Assembly (NCBI GenBank): GCA_930633495.1
Contig: CAKNFJ010000001.1
Location: 3,309,001-3,373,000 of the forward strand
Source of the DNA: Hyphomicrobiales bacterium
GTDB taxonomy: Bacteria; Pseudomonadota; Alphaproteobacteria; Rhizobiales; Beijerinckiaceae
Direction: 5' to 3'
Length of the DNA: 64,000 nucleotides
The position numbers and the translations under genes are program-made. The notes beneath the pieces were generated by a model. The model was given only the letters and a program-made list of their open reading frames with translations, did not search any database and was not told where the DNA came from. Positions 16,690 to 26,280 of the stretch are shown piece after piece. Positions within the stretch are counted from its first letter, which is position 1. Every line of letters starts with the position of its first letter.

Positions 16690-18510
16690 ATGAATCGGCC
16701 ACAAGCCGCAGGCGCGGATCGCACGGGCACTGCCCGCAACGGTATGAGCGCGAGCATGGATCAGGTCTCGTCCTGGAGCCGGGACATCCGCCTCGTCTCG
16801 GGCCTGATCCTGCTCACCTTCGCGACGACGCATTTCCTCAATCATGCCATCGGCATTTTCGGGCTCGAGGCGATGGAGCGCGTGCAGGACTGGCGCTACA
16901 ACGTCTGGCACTCCCGCGTCGGCACCTTCGTGCTCTATGGCGCGCTCATCATCCATCCGGTCTTCGCGCTGCTGCGGGTCGTGCAGCGACGCACCTTCAA
17001 GATGCCGCTGCGCGAGATGCTGCAGATCGCGCTCGGCCTCGCCATCCCGCTTCTGCTCGTCGATCACATCGTCAGCACGCGCGTGATGGGGCATTATTTT
17101 GGAGTCGACGAGACCTATCACGCGGTTCTGCGCAGGCTCTGGCCGGATTTCGCGCTGCTGCAGTCGCTGCTGCTGGTGCTGGTCTGGACGCACGGGATCA
17201 TCGGCATCCATTTCATGCTGCGCGCGCGCGACGCCTATCGGCACTGGCGCGATCCGTTCCTGCTGCTCTCGATCCTGATCCCGCTGCTCGCCCTGATCGG
17301 CTTCACTGTCGCGGCGCGGGAAGCCGAACGGATGGCGCTTCCGGCCGAGCTCGTCAGCGAGGCGCAGCGGGCGATGTTCGAGCGGGACGTGATGGGGGCG
17401 AAGAGCGCCTTCTACGGGCTGGTCGGTGCCTTCGTGCTCTTCGTCGGCGTCCGCGAGATCCGGGTCCGGACACGGCGCCAGATCACGGTGCGCTTCGTCG
17501 GCCACGGCACGCGCCGTCTGGCGCCCGGGCCGACGGTGCTGGAGATGTTCCGGCGCTTCGGCATTCCGCATGCTGCGCTTTGCGGCGGCCGGGCGCGCTG
17601 CGCGACCTGCCGCGTGCTCGTCATCGACGGCAACGACAAGCTGCCCCAGCCCGGACTCAACGAGGCAAAGCTGCTGCGGCGCATCTCGGCGCCGGAAGGG
17701 GTGAGGCTCGCCTGCCAGATCCGGCCGCATCAGGATCTGCAGGTGCAGATCCTGCTCGCGTCGCGCCTGAACGCCGCCGGGGCGCGGACGCTGCAGCCGG
17801 ACGATGCCATCAACAAGCGTGGCCTGACGGTGGTGGTCGCCGATCTGCGCGCCTTCTCGGCGCTCTCCGAGCGGCAGCTGCCGCGCGAGCTGATCGGGCT
17901 TCTCAACCGCTTCTTCGACGAGATGAGCCAGGCCATCACCGCCCATGACGGGCGGATCGATGCCTTCTATGGCGATGGCTTCATGGCGGTCTTCGGCCTG
18001 GAAGGCTCGCAGGCGCGCGGCGCGCAGGCGGCGATCGCGGCTGCGGCCGATATCGTGCGGGCCGTCGAGGCGCTCAATCGGGAGTTCGGGGCGGCGTTGC
18101 CGCTGCCGCTGCGGATCGGGATCGGCATCCATACCGGCGACGCCATCACGGGCGCGGTCGAGAACGACAATCTCGGACGGCGCGAGATCACGGTCGGAGA
18201 GACGGTGATGATCGCGAGCCAGCTCGAATCGGCCACCCGGCGGGTGTTGGCCGATGTCGTGGTCTCGGAGGATACGATTCGCACCACCGGGCGCAGCTAT
18301 GCCGGGACGGTGCCGCTCAAGATCGCGATCAAGGGGCGCGAGAAGCCGCTCACCGCCTATGGTTTCGCCAGCGCGCCCGAGCTGGCACGGCGCAAGCGCG
18401 AGGACGCGGCGATGGCGGCCATGCCCGCGGCGGCCGTGGTCGGCGACGCGCCCTCCGAACCGGACTCCGACGCCGAGGCCAAGCCCGATGGAGCCCGCAG
18501 CCCCGGTTGA
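16690..18510 (+). CDS. Membrane protein with 2Fe-2S ferredoxin and class III cyclase domains
   Basis: 606 residues. Residues ~33-265 hold about six membrane helices with several His (THFLNHAIG, IIHPVF, LLVDHIV, WTHGIIGIHF), which could bind haem. A plant-type ferredoxin domain follows, with Cys298, Cys304, Cys307 (CGGRARCATC) and Cys342 (LACQIRP) as likely 2Fe-2S ligands. The cyclase domain retains both metal aspartates (Asp385 in VVADLRAF, Asp429 in YGDGFMAVFG). The adenine-selecting Lys is Ala425, and the transition-state Asn and Arg are Met507 and Gln511 (TVGETVMIASQLES). Redox-coupled adenylate cyclases of this layout are known in rhizobia; this one may have lost catalysis. The gap to the upstream gene is 16 bases. 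Confidence 0.8.
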   Translation: MNRPQAAGADRTGTARNGMSASMDQVSSWSRDIRLVSGLILLTFATTHFLNHAIGIFGLEAMERVQDWRYNVWHSRVGTFVLYGALIIHPVFALLRVVQRRTFKMPLREMLQIALGLAIPLLLVDHIVSTRVMGHYFGVDETYHAVLRRLWPDFALLQSLLLVLVWTHGIIGIHFMLRARDAYRHWRDPFLLLSILIPLLALIGFTVAAREAERMALPAELVSEAQRAMFERDVMGAKSAFYGLVGAFVLFVGVREIRVRTRRQITVRFVGHGTRRLAPGPTVLEMFRRFGIPHAALCGGRARCATCRVLVIDGNDKLPQPGLNEAKLLRRISAPEGVRLACQIRPHQDLQVQILLASRLNAAGARTLQPDDAINKRGLTVVVADLRAFSALSERQLPRELIGLLNRFFDEMSQAITAHDGRIDAFYGDGFMAVFGLEGSQARGAQAAIAAAADIVRAVEALNREFGAALPLPLRIGIGIHTGDAITGAVENDNLGRREITVGETVMIASQLESATRRVLADVVVSEDTIRTTGRSYAGTVPLKIAIKGREKPLTAYGFASAPELARRKREDAAMAAMPAAAVVGDAPSEPDSDAEAKPDGARSPG

Positions 18511-18609
18511 TATCGCGCGCGAGACTGGCTTTTGCCTCGGCGCAAGCCTTGTCCACGGTCCCCGGCAGCCTCTATGGTCCGCCGGCCTTTCGACCATAGC
18601 GACGGAATC

Positions 18610-19272
18610 ATGAAGCCTGAACCGCCTTGCGAGGCCTTCCACGATCTGCTGCGCGGTATGGCGGCGCTGTCCGGCAATCGCATCGTTGCGGATGTCGCGC
18701 GGCTCTATGGCAAGGGCGCGCCGCCGGACCTCTCGATCGCCTGCAACCACAAGCAGATCGCCTCGAAGCAATGGCTCGTCGAGGCGCTGTCCGAAGCCTG
18801 CCCGAAACCTGACGGTCCGGTCTGGGTGCTCGGGGCATGGTATGGCGTGCTCGGCGCGCTGCTGCTTGATGACGAGCGTCTCTCGATCGGGCAGGTGATA
18901 AGCCTCGACATCGATCCGAGCTGCGCTCCGATCGCGGAAATCCTGAACCATCGCCATGTCGCGTCCGGGCGTTTCCGGGCGCTGACAGCCGACATGACGG
19001 CCCTCGACTTCGCCGCGCAGGCACCCCGGCCGGGGCTCGTCATCAATACCAGCTGCGAGCATCTCGCCGATGTGCCGGGCTGGGTCGCGACCCTGCCCGC
19101 CGGTCTGCCCGTCCTGCTGCAATCCAACGACTATTTTCGCGAGCCCGATCATTGCAGCTGCGTTGCTTCGCTGGATGCCTTCCGGGAGCAGGCCGGGCTC
19201 GGCGAGGTCTGGTTCGCGGGGGCGCGGCCGACCAAGAACTACACGCGCTTCATGCTGATCGGCCGGCGATGA
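18610..19272 (+). CDS. SAM-dependent methyltransferase-like protein
   Basis: 220 residues. The core PVWVLGAWYGVLGALLL resembles a Rossmann glycine-rich SAM motif. QVISLDIDPSCAPIAEILN fits the acidic end of strand 2 that contacts the SAM ribose, and RFRALTADMTALDF and PGLVINTSCEHLADVPGW fit motifs II-IV. The acceptor is not identifiable. The stop overlaps the start of the next glycosyltransferase gene (ATGA at 19269-19272), so it probably decorates the same glycan product. It starts 99 bases after the cyclase gene. Confidence 0.6.
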   Translation: MKPEPPCEAFHDLLRGMAALSGNRIVADVARLYGKGAPPDLSIACNHKQIASKQWLVEALSEACPKPDGPVWVLGAWYGVLGALLLDDERLSIGQVISLDIDPSCAPIAEILNHRHVASGRFRALTADMTALDFAAQAPRPGLVINTSCEHLADVPGWVATLPAGLPVLLQSNDYFREPDHCSCVASLDAFREQAGLGEVWFAGARPTKNYTRFMLIGRR

Positions 19273-20519
19273 CCACAGGCAGCGTGCCGCGCGTCGCGGT
19301 GGCGATGAAGGGCTATCCCCGGCTCTCCGAGACTTTCATCGCGCAGGAATTGCTGGGGCTGCAGCAGCGTGGTCTCGTCTTCGAGATCTGGTCGCTCCGG
19401 CACCCGACCGACGGGGCTAAGCATCTGATGCACAACCAGATCACGGCGCCGGTGCGTTATCTGCCCGAATATCTGCATGACGAACCGGGCCGCGTGGCGC
19501 GCGGTGTGCTCGGCGCCCTGCGGCAATCCGGCTTCCGCAAGCTCCTTTCGATCTTCCTGCGCGATCTTGCGCGGGACCGGACGCGCAACCGCCTGCGCCG
19601 CTTCGGGCAGGCCTGCGTGATGGCGTGCGAGCTGCCGGCGGATATCCGGCATCTGCATGTGCACTACCTGCACACGCCGGCTTCGGTGATCCGCTATGCC
19701 GCCCTGCTACGCGGCCTGAGCTGGTCCTTTTCCGCCCATGCCAAGGACATCTGGACGACGCCCGATTGGGAGAAAAGCGAGAAGATCGCCGACGCGGCCT
19801 GGGGCGTGACCTGCAGCCAGGACGGTTTTCGCGAGCTCGAAAGACTCTCCGACCGCCCCGGCAAGGTCGCGCTGGTCTATCACGGGCTGGATCTTGCCCG
19901 CTTTCCGCCCCCGGTGCCGCGTTCCGTGCGCGACGGTTCCGATCCGGCCGATCCCGTACGGTTCGTCACGATCGGCCGCGCGGTGGCGAAGAAGGGCTTT
20001 GACGATCTGCTCGCGGCGCTGGCGAAGCTACCCGCGGAGCTGCGCTGGCAGCTGACCCATATCGGCGGTGGCGAGATGCTGAAGGCGCTGCAGGAGACGG
20101 CACGAACACTCAAGCTCGACGACAGGGTCGTCTGGGCGGGGCCGAAGGCGCAGGACGAGGTCATCGCGACGTTGCGGGCCGCGGATCTCTTCGTCCTGCC
20201 GTCGAAACAGGCGGGAGACGGCGATCGCGACGGCCTGCCCAATGTCGTGATGGAGGCTGCGAGTCAGGCTCTGCCGATCGTGGCGACGGACTTTGCCGGA
20301 ATCCCGGAGTTCGTGCGGCCCGGCGTCGAAGGGCTTCTGGTTCAACCGGGCGACATCGATGGGCTGGCTGCGGCGCTGGACGAGCTTGCGCGCTCGCCAC
20401 AGCAGCGCGGTCAGTTGGGCTATCGGGCGCTCGCGCGGCTGACCGGCTCTTTTTCGGCTGCCGCCGGGCTCGACGAGATTGCCGCGCGGCTGCTGGCCTC
20501 CAGCGAGGAAGCGGCATGA
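19269..20519 (+). CDS. Family 4 glycosyltransferase
   Basis: 416 residues, GT-B fold. The N-terminus VAVAMKGYPRLSETFIAQE is the acceptor-domain start of exopolysaccharide-type GT4 enzymes. Further features are VTCSQDGFRELERLS, RFVTIGRAVAKKGFDDLL, RAADLFVLPSKQAGDGDRDG and then LPNVVMEAASQALPIVATD, where the E-x7-E donor motif lies. Both ends overlap neighbours by four bases (methyltransferase-like gene upstream, MurG-like gene downstream), so three genes form a tightly coupled cassette. The product is unknown; the context suggests an envelope polysaccharide or glycolipid. Confidence 0.85.
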   Translation: MTTGSVPRVAVAMKGYPRLSETFIAQELLGLQQRGLVFEIWSLRHPTDGAKHLMHNQITAPVRYLPEYLHDEPGRVARGVLGALRQSGFRKLLSIFLRDLARDRTRNRLRRFGQACVMACELPADIRHLHVHYLHTPASVIRYAALLRGLSWSFSAHAKDIWTTPDWEKSEKIADAAWGVTCSQDGFRELERLSDRPGKVALVYHGLDLARFPPPVPRSVRDGSDPADPVRFVTIGRAVAKKGFDDLLAALAKLPAELRWQLTHIGGGEMLKALQETARTLKLDDRVVWAGPKAQDEVIATLRAADLFVLPSKQAGDGDRDGLPNVVMEAASQALPIVATDFAGIPEFVRPGVEGLLVQPGDIDGLAAALDELARSPQQRGQLGYRALARLTGSFSAAAGLDEIAARLLASSEEAA

Positions 20520-21661
20520 GCGCGACCCTCCTGATCGCAGTGACGCATCTGCTCGGCTCAGGGCATCTGGTCCGCGCCGCCAATCTGGCGCGGGCGCTGG
20601 CGCGGGATGGCTTCGCCGTCACGCTGGCGAGCGGCGGCATGCCGTTGCGGGCGATGGAGCGGGAGCCATTCGCCTTCGTGCAGTTACCCCCGGTCAGGAC
20701 CGAGGGCGTCGATTTCCGCACGCTGCTCGACGAGGCGGGGCAACCCATCGATGTGGAACGCAAGGCGCAGCGCGTGACGCTCCTCGAAGGGCTGGCGGCG
20801 GGCTTGCGTCCCGACGCTGTGATCGTCGAGCATTTCCCGTTCGGGCGGCGACAGCTCGCTGCCGAGTTTCTCGCCCTGATCGCGGCGGCGCGGGTGGCCA
20901 ATCCGAAGGTCCGCGTGCTGTCTTCCGTCCGGGACGTGCTGGTGACGCCGCGGCCGGAGCGCATTGCGGAGGCGAATGAGCGGCTGGCCGAGCTGTTCGA
21001 CGCCGTGCTGGTTCATGGCGATGCCGGTTTCCTGCCGCTCGATCGGTCATGGCCGGTCGATGCCCGGCTGGCTGCCCGGCTGCGCTACACCGGCTACATG
21101 GCCGAGGCTCCGGCCGGCGTCGAGCCGATCGAGAACGGCGAAGTCCTCGTCTCGGGCGGCGGCTCGGCCGCGGCCATCCCGCTGTTCGAGTTCGCCATCG
21201 CTGCGGCGAAGCTTGCTTCGCCGGAGCGGCGTTGGCGCATCCTGGTCGGCCGGGTGGTCGGGGAGGGGGAATTCACCCGGCTTCGCGACGCGGCGCCGGC
21301 CCATGTCGTCGTCGAGCGGGCGAGGCCGGATTTCCAGGCGCTTCTCGCCGGCTGCGCGATCTCGATCAGCCAGGCCGGCTACAACACGGTGCTCGACCTC
21401 GTCGCGGCGCGCCGGCCGGCTATCGTCGTGCCGTTCGATGCCGGCGGCGAGACGGAGCAGGCCGTGCGGGCCGAGGCCATGGAGCGTGCCGGGTTGGCGC
21501 GCTGCCTGCGGATTTCGGGCGAGAGGGCGCTGACGCCGGCCGCGCTCGCCGCGGCGGTGACGGCCGGCATCGGCCGAAAGCCGCCGGACATCGCGCTCGC
21601 CCTGGACGGCGCGCGCAATGCGGCGACCATCGTGAGGCAGCTTCTGGCCGAACGCGCCTGA
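20516..21661 (+). CDS. MurG-like glycosyltransferase
   Basis: 381 residues. LIAVTHLLGSGHLVRAANLA at the N-terminus matches the GxGH nucleotide-fold loop of MurG-type enzymes. The C-terminal domain shows EVLVSGGGSAAAIPLFE and ISISQAGYNTVLDLVAARRP, with the Gly-Tyr-Asn-Thr donor loop also seen in the MurG-like protein at 650-1930. The start overlaps the GT4 stop. It is the last gene of the plus-strand arm, with 167 bases to cobS. It is likely to work with the GT4 enzyme on the same oligosaccharide. Confidence 0.75.
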   Translation: MSATLLIAVTHLLGSGHLVRAANLARALARDGFAVTLASGGMPLRAMEREPFAFVQLPPVRTEGVDFRTLLDEAGQPIDVERKAQRVTLLEGLAAGLRPDAVIVEHFPFGRRQLAAEFLALIAAARVANPKVRVLSSVRDVLVTPRPERIAEANERLAELFDAVLVHGDAGFLPLDRSWPVDARLAARLRYTGYMAEAPAGVEPIENGEVLVSGGGSAAAIPLFEFAIAAAKLASPERRWRILVGRVVGEGEFTRLRDAAPAHVVVERARPDFQALLAGCAISISQAGYNTVLDLVAARRPAIVVPFDAGGETEQAVRAEAMERAGLARCLRISGERALTPAALAAAVTAGIGRKPPDIALALDGARNAATIVRQLLAERA

Positions 21662-21828
21662 ATTCGCGGCCACGGTGAGCCGGCATGCCCTTTGCGAGGG
21701 CCGGGGTGCAGCTTTGCGAATTGCCGCCTCCGGTCTTTCGCTCTAATGAGGGATGATCCGCCTCCCTTCTCGGTCGGCACTGGGCAAACCGGCATGCAGC
21801 CGGCCACGGCCCTGCGCCCGGAGACAAG

Positions 21829-22815
21829 ATGATGACGACGACGACCGCGCCCGGATTGCCCGACATGAAGCTGTCGGTTCGGCAGACTTTCGGGATCGAC
21901 TCGGACCTCGAAGTGCCGGCCTTTTCGGTGGCCGATCCGCATGTGCCGGATCTCGACCCCGATTACCGCTTCGACCGCGACACGACGATCGCGATCCTCG
22001 CCGGCTTCGCGCATAACCGGCGCGTCATGATCTCGGGCTATCACGGCACCGGCAAGTCGACCCATATCGAGCAGGTCGCGGCCCGCCTCAACTGGCCCTG
22101 CGTCCGCGTCAATCTCGACAGCCACGTCTCGCGCCTCGACCTCGTCGGCAAGGACGCGATCGTGCTGAAGGAAGGCAAGCAGATTACCGAGTTCCAGGAC
22201 GGCATCCTGCCCTGGGCGCTGCAGAACAACATCGCGCTCGTCTTCGACGAGTACGACGCCGGCCGCCCGGACGTGATGTTCGTGATCCAGCGCGTGCTGG
22301 AGCAGTCCGGCAAGCTGACGCTGCTCGACCAGAAGCGCGTCATCCGCCCGCACGGCGCCTTCCGCCTCTTCGCCACCGCCAACACGGTAGGCCTCGGCGA
22401 CACCTCCGGCCTCTATCACGGCACCCAGCAGATCAACCAGGGCCAGATGGACCGCTGGTCGATCGTGACGACACTGAACTATCTGCCGCACGACAACGAG
22501 GTCGCGATCGTTCTCGCCAAGTCGAAGCACTACCAGAAGAGCCCGGAAGGCAAGGACATCGTCAACAAGATGGTCCGCGTCGCCGATCTTACCCGCAACG
22601 CCTTCATGAACGGCGACCTCTCGACCGTGATGAGCCCGCGCACGGTCATCACCTGGGCCGAGAACGCGGCGATCTTCGGCGATATCGGCTTCGCCTTCCG
22701 CGTCACCTTCCTGAACAAGTGCGACGAGATGGAGCGCACGCTGGTGGCCGAGTTCTTCCAGCGCTCCTTCGGCAAGGAACTGCCGGAAAGCGCCGCGAAC
22801 GTGGTGCTCAGCTAA
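21829..22815 (+). CDS. cobS: Cobaltochelatase subunit CobS
   Basis: 328 residues. It is the AAA+ subunit that, with CobT, drives ATP-dependent cobalt insertion by CobN into hydrogenobyrinate a,c-diamide in the aerobic cobalamin pathway. Visible motifs are Walker [10 protein letters not shown] (about residues 70-78), Walker [11 protein letters not shown] and the sensor/arginine-finger region [17 protein letters not shown]. The N-terminal [20 protein letters not shown] is characteristic of CobS. The start ATG has GGAGAC upstream; a second ATG follows immediately. Its length matches the family. It is followed by a GFA-family gene and then cobT. Confidence 0.95.
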   Translation: MMTTTTAPGLPDMKLSVRQTFGIDSDLEVPAFSVADPHVPDLDPDYRFDRDTTIAILAGFAHNRRVMISGYHGTGKSTHIEQVAARLNWPCVRVNLDSHVSRLDLVGKDAIVLKEGKQITEFQDGILPWALQNNIALVFDEYDAGRPDVMFVIQRVLEQSGKLTLLDQKRVIRPHGAFRLFATANTVGLGDTSGLYHGTQQINQGQMDRWSIVTTLNYLPHDNEVAIVLAKSKHYQKSPEGKDIVNKMVRVADLTRNAFMNGDLSTVMSPRTVITWAENAAIFGDIGFAFRVTFLNKCDEMERTLVAEFFQRSFGKELPESAANVVLS

Positions 22816-22831
22816 CGAGAGGACATGAGCC

Positions 22832-23182
22832 ATGGCGCAGTATCAGGGAAGCTGCCACTGCGGGCGGGTCGCTTATGAGGTCGAGGCCGATCTCGGGCAG
22901 ACGCTCACCTGCAACTGCTCCTACTGCCAGCGCCGCGGCTCGATCCTCGCCTTCTCGCCGGCCAGCGTCTTCACGCTGACCAAGGGCGAGGACGCGTTGA
23001 CCGAGTATCGGTTCCACACGCAGAAGATCCAGCACCTCTTCTGCGAGACCTGCGGCATCGAGTCCTTCGCCAAGGCGAACGGGCCTGACGGCACGCCGAT
23101 GGTCGCGGTCAATGTGCGCTGCCTCGCCGGTGTCGAGCCGACCGAGCTTTCGCCGACGATGTACGACGGACGCTCGCGTTAA
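22832..23182 (+). CDS. GFA/CENP-V family zinc-binding protein
   Basis: 116 residues. The cysteine pattern GSCHCGRV, CNCSYCQRRG and CETCGIESF is that of the glutathione-dependent formaldehyde-activating (GFA) fold, which binds zinc. Many members have no proven enzyme activity, so the role here is open. It starts 16 bases after cobS and ends 28 bases before cobT, so it is very likely co-transcribed with the chelatase genes. A link to cobalamin synthesis is only positional. Confidence 0.85.
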   Translation: MAQYQGSCHCGRVAYEVEADLGQTLTCNCSYCQRRGSILAFSPASVFTLTKGEDALTEYRFHTQKIQHLFCETCGIESFAKANGPDGTPMVAVNVRCLAGVEPTELSPTMYDGRSR

Positions 23183-23210
23183 TCTTCGAAGTCAAAGGAC
23201 GGCCTGAGTC

Positions 23211-25106
23211 TTGTCCATCTCGAACCGCAAGCCCGGAACGCCGAAGGAGGCCCCGGCCGAGCCGCTGAAGCGGGCGATCTCCGGCGCCATGAAGGCGATC
23301 GCGCGCAAGCCGGAGATGGAAATCGTCTTCGCCGCCGACAAGCCGTCGCTGGTCGGCGAGCGGGCTCGCCTGCCCGAGCCGCCGCGCAAGCTCAGCCTTG
23401 GCGATGTCGCGATCCTGCGCGGCCATGCCGATTCGATGGCGCTGCGCCTCGCCTGCCATGATGCCGCGATCCACCGCCGCGCCGCGCCGGAAGGCGATGC
23501 GGCGCGAGCCGTCTTCGACGCCGTCGAGCAGGCGCGGGTCGAATCGATCGGCGCGCGGCGGATGTCCGGCATGGCCGGCAACATCACCGCGATGCTGGAG
23601 GACCGCTATCATCGCGGCGGCCGCTACGAGGAGATCACCGACCGGGCCGACGCGCCGCTGGAGGACGCTCTGGCGCTGATGGTGCGCGAGCGCCTGACCG
23701 GGATGAAGCCGCCGAAGGCGGCCGAGAAGATCGTCGAGCTCTGGCGCGAGCAGATCGAGGCCAAGGCCGGCAGCGATCTCGACCGGCTGGCGAAGACGAT
23801 CGAGGACCAGCGCGGCTTCGCCCGCACGGTCCGCGACATGCTGGCCGCGCTCGACATGGCCGACCAGAGCGCGCAGGGCGACGAATCCGAGGAGGACGAG
23901 GACAATCAGGACCAGTCCTCCGAGGATCAGCAGCAGCAGGAGGGCGAGTCCGAGCAGGAGAGCGGCGCCGACCGTTCCGAGGTCGAGGTCAGCGAGGACG
24001 CGACCGAGGAATTGCAGGAGGGCGCCTCCGAAGCGACCGACGCGCCGGCCGGCGACTGGGACGAGGAGGACGAAGCTTCCGAATCCGAGGAGGCCGGCGA
24101 GGCGCCGCGGCCGCGCGAGAGCCGCGGCAACGAGCGGCCGCAGACCGACTACAAGGCCTATACGCAGAAGTTCGACGAGATCGTCACGGCCGAGGAGCTT
24201 TGCGATGCCGAGGAACTGACGCGCCTGCGCGCCTATCTCGACAAGCAGCTCGCGCATCTTCAAGGCGTCGTCGCGCGCCTCGCCAACCGTTTGCAGCGGC
24301 GCCTGATGGCGCAGCAGAACCGCTCCTGGCAGTTCGATCTGGAGGAGGGCGCGCTCGATCCGGCCCGCCTGCCGCGCATCATCATCGACCCGTTCCAGCC
24401 GCTTTCCTTCCGGCAGGAATCGGACGTCAATTTCCGCGATACGGTGGTGACGCTGCTGATCGACAATTCCGGCTCGATGCGCGGCCGGCCGATCACGGTT
24501 GCCGCGACCTGTGCCGACATCCTGGCGCGGACGCTGGAGCGCTGCGGCGTCAAGGTCGAGCTGCTCGGCTTCACCACGCGCGCCTGGAAGGGCGGGCTGT
24601 CGCGCGAGGCCTGGCTGCAATCGGGCAAGCCGGCCAATCCGGGCCGCCTGAACGACCTGCGCCACATCATCTACAAGGCGGCGGACGCCCCCTGGCGGCG
24701 TGCGCGCAAGAATCTCGGGCTGATGATGCGCGAGGGGCTGCTCAAGGAGAACATCGACGGCGAGGCGCTGGACTGGGCGCATAAGCGCCTGCTCGGCCGG
24801 CCCGAGCAGCGCAAGATCCTGATGGTGATCTCGGACGGCGCGCCGGTCGACGATTCCACCCTCTCGGTGAATGCCGGCAACTATCTGGAGCGGCACCTGC
24901 GCCACATCATCGCCGAGATCGAGACGCGCTCGCCGGTCGAGCTCATCGCCATCGGCATCGGCCACGACGTCACGCGCTATTATCGCCGCGCCGTCACCAT
25001 CGTCGATGCCGAGGAACTGGGCGGCGTCATGACCGAGAAGCTCGCCGAGCTGTTCGAAGAGGACGGGCCCACGGGCTCCGGCTCCACCTCGCGCCGCCTG
25101 CACTGA
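23211..25106 (+). CDS. cobT: Cobaltochelatase subunit CobT
   Basis: 631 residues, the partner of CobS in the AAA+ motor of aerobic cobaltochelatase. The N-terminal part ([20 protein letters not shown]) matches CobT. The middle (roughly residues 220-300) is a very acidic Glu/Asp/Gln-rich linker. The C-terminus is a von Willebrand A domain with the MIDAS sequence DNSGSMRG. The start appears to be a TTG at 23211, with AAGGA about 12 bases upstream. The stop overlaps the next ATG by one base (TGATG). Confidence 0.95.
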   Translation: MSISNRKPGTPKEAPAEPLKRAISGAMKAIARKPEMEIVFAADKPSLVGERARLPEPPRKLSLGDVAILRGHADSMALRLACHDAAIHRRAAPEGDAARAVFDAVEQARVESIGARRMSGMAGNITAMLEDRYHRGGRYEEITDRADAPLEDALALMVRERLTGMKPPKAAEKIVELWREQIEAKAGSDLDRLAKTIEDQRGFARTVRDMLAALDMADQSAQGDESEEDEDNQDQSSEDQQQQEGESEQESGADRSEVEVSEDATEELQEGASEATDAPAGDWDEEDEASESEEAGEAPRPRESRGNERPQTDYKAYTQKFDEIVTAEELCDAEELTRLRAYLDKQLAHLQGVVARLANRLQRRLMAQQNRSWQFDLEEGALDPARLPRIIIDPFQPLSFRQESDVNFRDTVVTLLIDNSGSMRGRPITVAATCADILARTLERCGVKVELLGFTTRAWKGGLSREAWLQSGKPANPGRLNDLRHIIYKAADAPWRRARKNLGLMMREGLLKENIDGEALDWAHKRLLGRPEQRKILMVISDGAPVDDSTLSVNAGNYLERHLRHIIAEIETRSPVELIAIGIGHDVTRYYRRAVTIVDAEELGGVMTEKLAELFEEDGPTGSGSTSRRLH

Positions 25107-26104
25107 TGCGCCTCACGCGTCGTGCCGCTCTCACGGGCCTTGGCGCCGTCGCATTGCCGCGCGCGGCCGGCGCGGTCGAGCAGACCCGTTTTCCGATCTC
25201 GGTTTCGGTGCGGCCGATTTCCGGTTTCCAGCTGGGCAATCGGGAGCGGCAGCGCTTCGGCAAGCTGCAGTTCCGCGGCGGTCTCGTCCTGTCATCCGGC
25301 CATCCGCGCTTCGGCGGCTTCTCGGGCCTGGCTCGGCTGAACGAGGGGCGGGATCTCGTATCGGTGACGGATCGCGGTTACTGGCTGACCGCGCGCGTGC
25401 TGTCCCAGGGCGGCAAGCCCGTCGGGCTCGACGACGCCGCGATGGCGGCGGTTCTCGGCTTCTCGGGACGCCCGCTTGCCAGTGGCGGCGTCTACGATCT
25501 CGAAAGCCTCTGCATCGCCGATGGCGTTGCCTATGTGGGCATCGAGCGCCAGCACCAGATCATGCGATTCGATTGGGCGGGGCAGGGCGTCGAGGCACGC
25601 GGGCGGCCCGTGCCCGTGCCGGCCCCGATCAAGCGGCTGCCGCGCAACCGCGGATTGGAGGCGATCGGCGTGGTCCCGTCAGGCCCGCTCCGGGGCGCGC
25701 TCATCGCGATCTCCGAGCGATCGGGCAAGGAGGACGAGCCGACGCTCGGCGCGATTCTCGGCGGCTCTTCGCCGGGCCTGTTCCAGGTCGCCCGGCATGA
25801 CGGCTACGACATCACCGACCTCGCCTTCCTGCCCTCGGGCGACATGCTGCTGTTGGAGCGCTGGTATCAGCCGCTGCGCGGGGTCGGCATGCGCATCCGC
25901 CGCATCGCCGGGCGTGACATCCGGCCGGATGCGCTTGTCGACGGGGAGCGTCTCATCGAGGCCGATCTCGGCTACGAGATCGATAATATGGAAGGATTGT
26001 CGGTCCATCTGGAGCAGGGGCGCACGGTGCTGACCCTGATCTCGGACGATAATTTCTCGTTCATCCAGCGCACGGTGCTGCTGGAGTTCGAACTGCTGGC
26101 ATAA
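25106..26104 (+). CDS. Phytase-like/esterase-like exported protein
   Basis: 332 residues with a twin-arginine signal peptide ([18 protein letters not shown], cleavage near AGA). The mature part reads like the beta-propeller esterase-like phytase family (PF13449 type): FGGFSGLARLNEGRDLVSVT, VYDLESLCIADGVAYVGIER, RGLEAIGVVPSGPLRGALIA, DLAFLPSGDMLLLERWY and NMEGLSVH. Substrate and metal dependence cannot be read. It is translationally coupled to cobT and ends the operon. Confidence 0.75.
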   Translation: MRLTRRAALTGLGAVALPRAAGAVEQTRFPISVSVRPISGFQLGNRERQRFGKLQFRGGLVLSSGHPRFGGFSGLARLNEGRDLVSVTDRGYWLTARVLSQGGKPVGLDDAAMAAVLGFSGRPLASGGVYDLESLCIADGVAYVGIERQHQIMRFDWAGQGVEARGRPVPVPAPIKRLPRNRGLEAIGVVPSGPLRGALIAISERSGKEDEPTLGAILGGSSPGLFQVARHDGYDITDLAFLPSGDMLLLERWYQPLRGVGMRIRRIAGRDIRPDALVDGERLIEADLGYEIDNMEGLSVHLEQGRTVLTLISDDNFSFIQRTVLLEFELLA

Positions 26105-26108
26105 CCAG

Positions 26109-26214
26109 CGTCATGCTCGGGCTTGACCCGAGCATCTCATGACCAGCAGGTGCCGGAGCCTTTCTCGGCCTGAGATTCTCGGGTCTCCGCTTCGCTGCGC
26201 CCGAGAATGACGGC
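26109..26214. repeat. REP-like palindromic element
   Basis: gtcatgctcgggcttgaccc and its inverse, followed by a second arm ending cgcccgagaatgacg, make a mosaic palindrome of the GTCAT...ATGAC kind. Similar elements lie at 31326-31455 and 36838-36914. It sits between the convergent phytase-like gene and rpmB. It may contribute to termination or act as a target for REP-associated proteins; no gene is seen here. Confidence 0.55.
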
Positions 26215-26230
26215 TGATATGGCCCAAACG

Positions 26231-26254
26231 AAAAAAGCGGCCTTGCGGCCGCTT
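26231..26254 (-). terminator. Intrinsic terminator of rpmB
   Basis: On the minus strand an 8-bp GC-rich stem (AAGCGGCC / GGCCGCTT) with a 4-base loop is followed by six T. It lies 27 bases past the rpmB stop codon in the right orientation. Confidence 0.85.
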
Positions 26255-26280
26255 CGTTCAGACCCGGAAGGGCAGCCCGC

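Noticed and set aside
16591..19152. Very long open frame (853 codons) on the minus strand
   Set aside because: It runs opposite to the cyclic-nucleotide-binding, cyclase and methyltransferase-like genes, is extremely Arg/Asp/His-rich with no domain, and is the usual antisense shadow in high-GC DNA.
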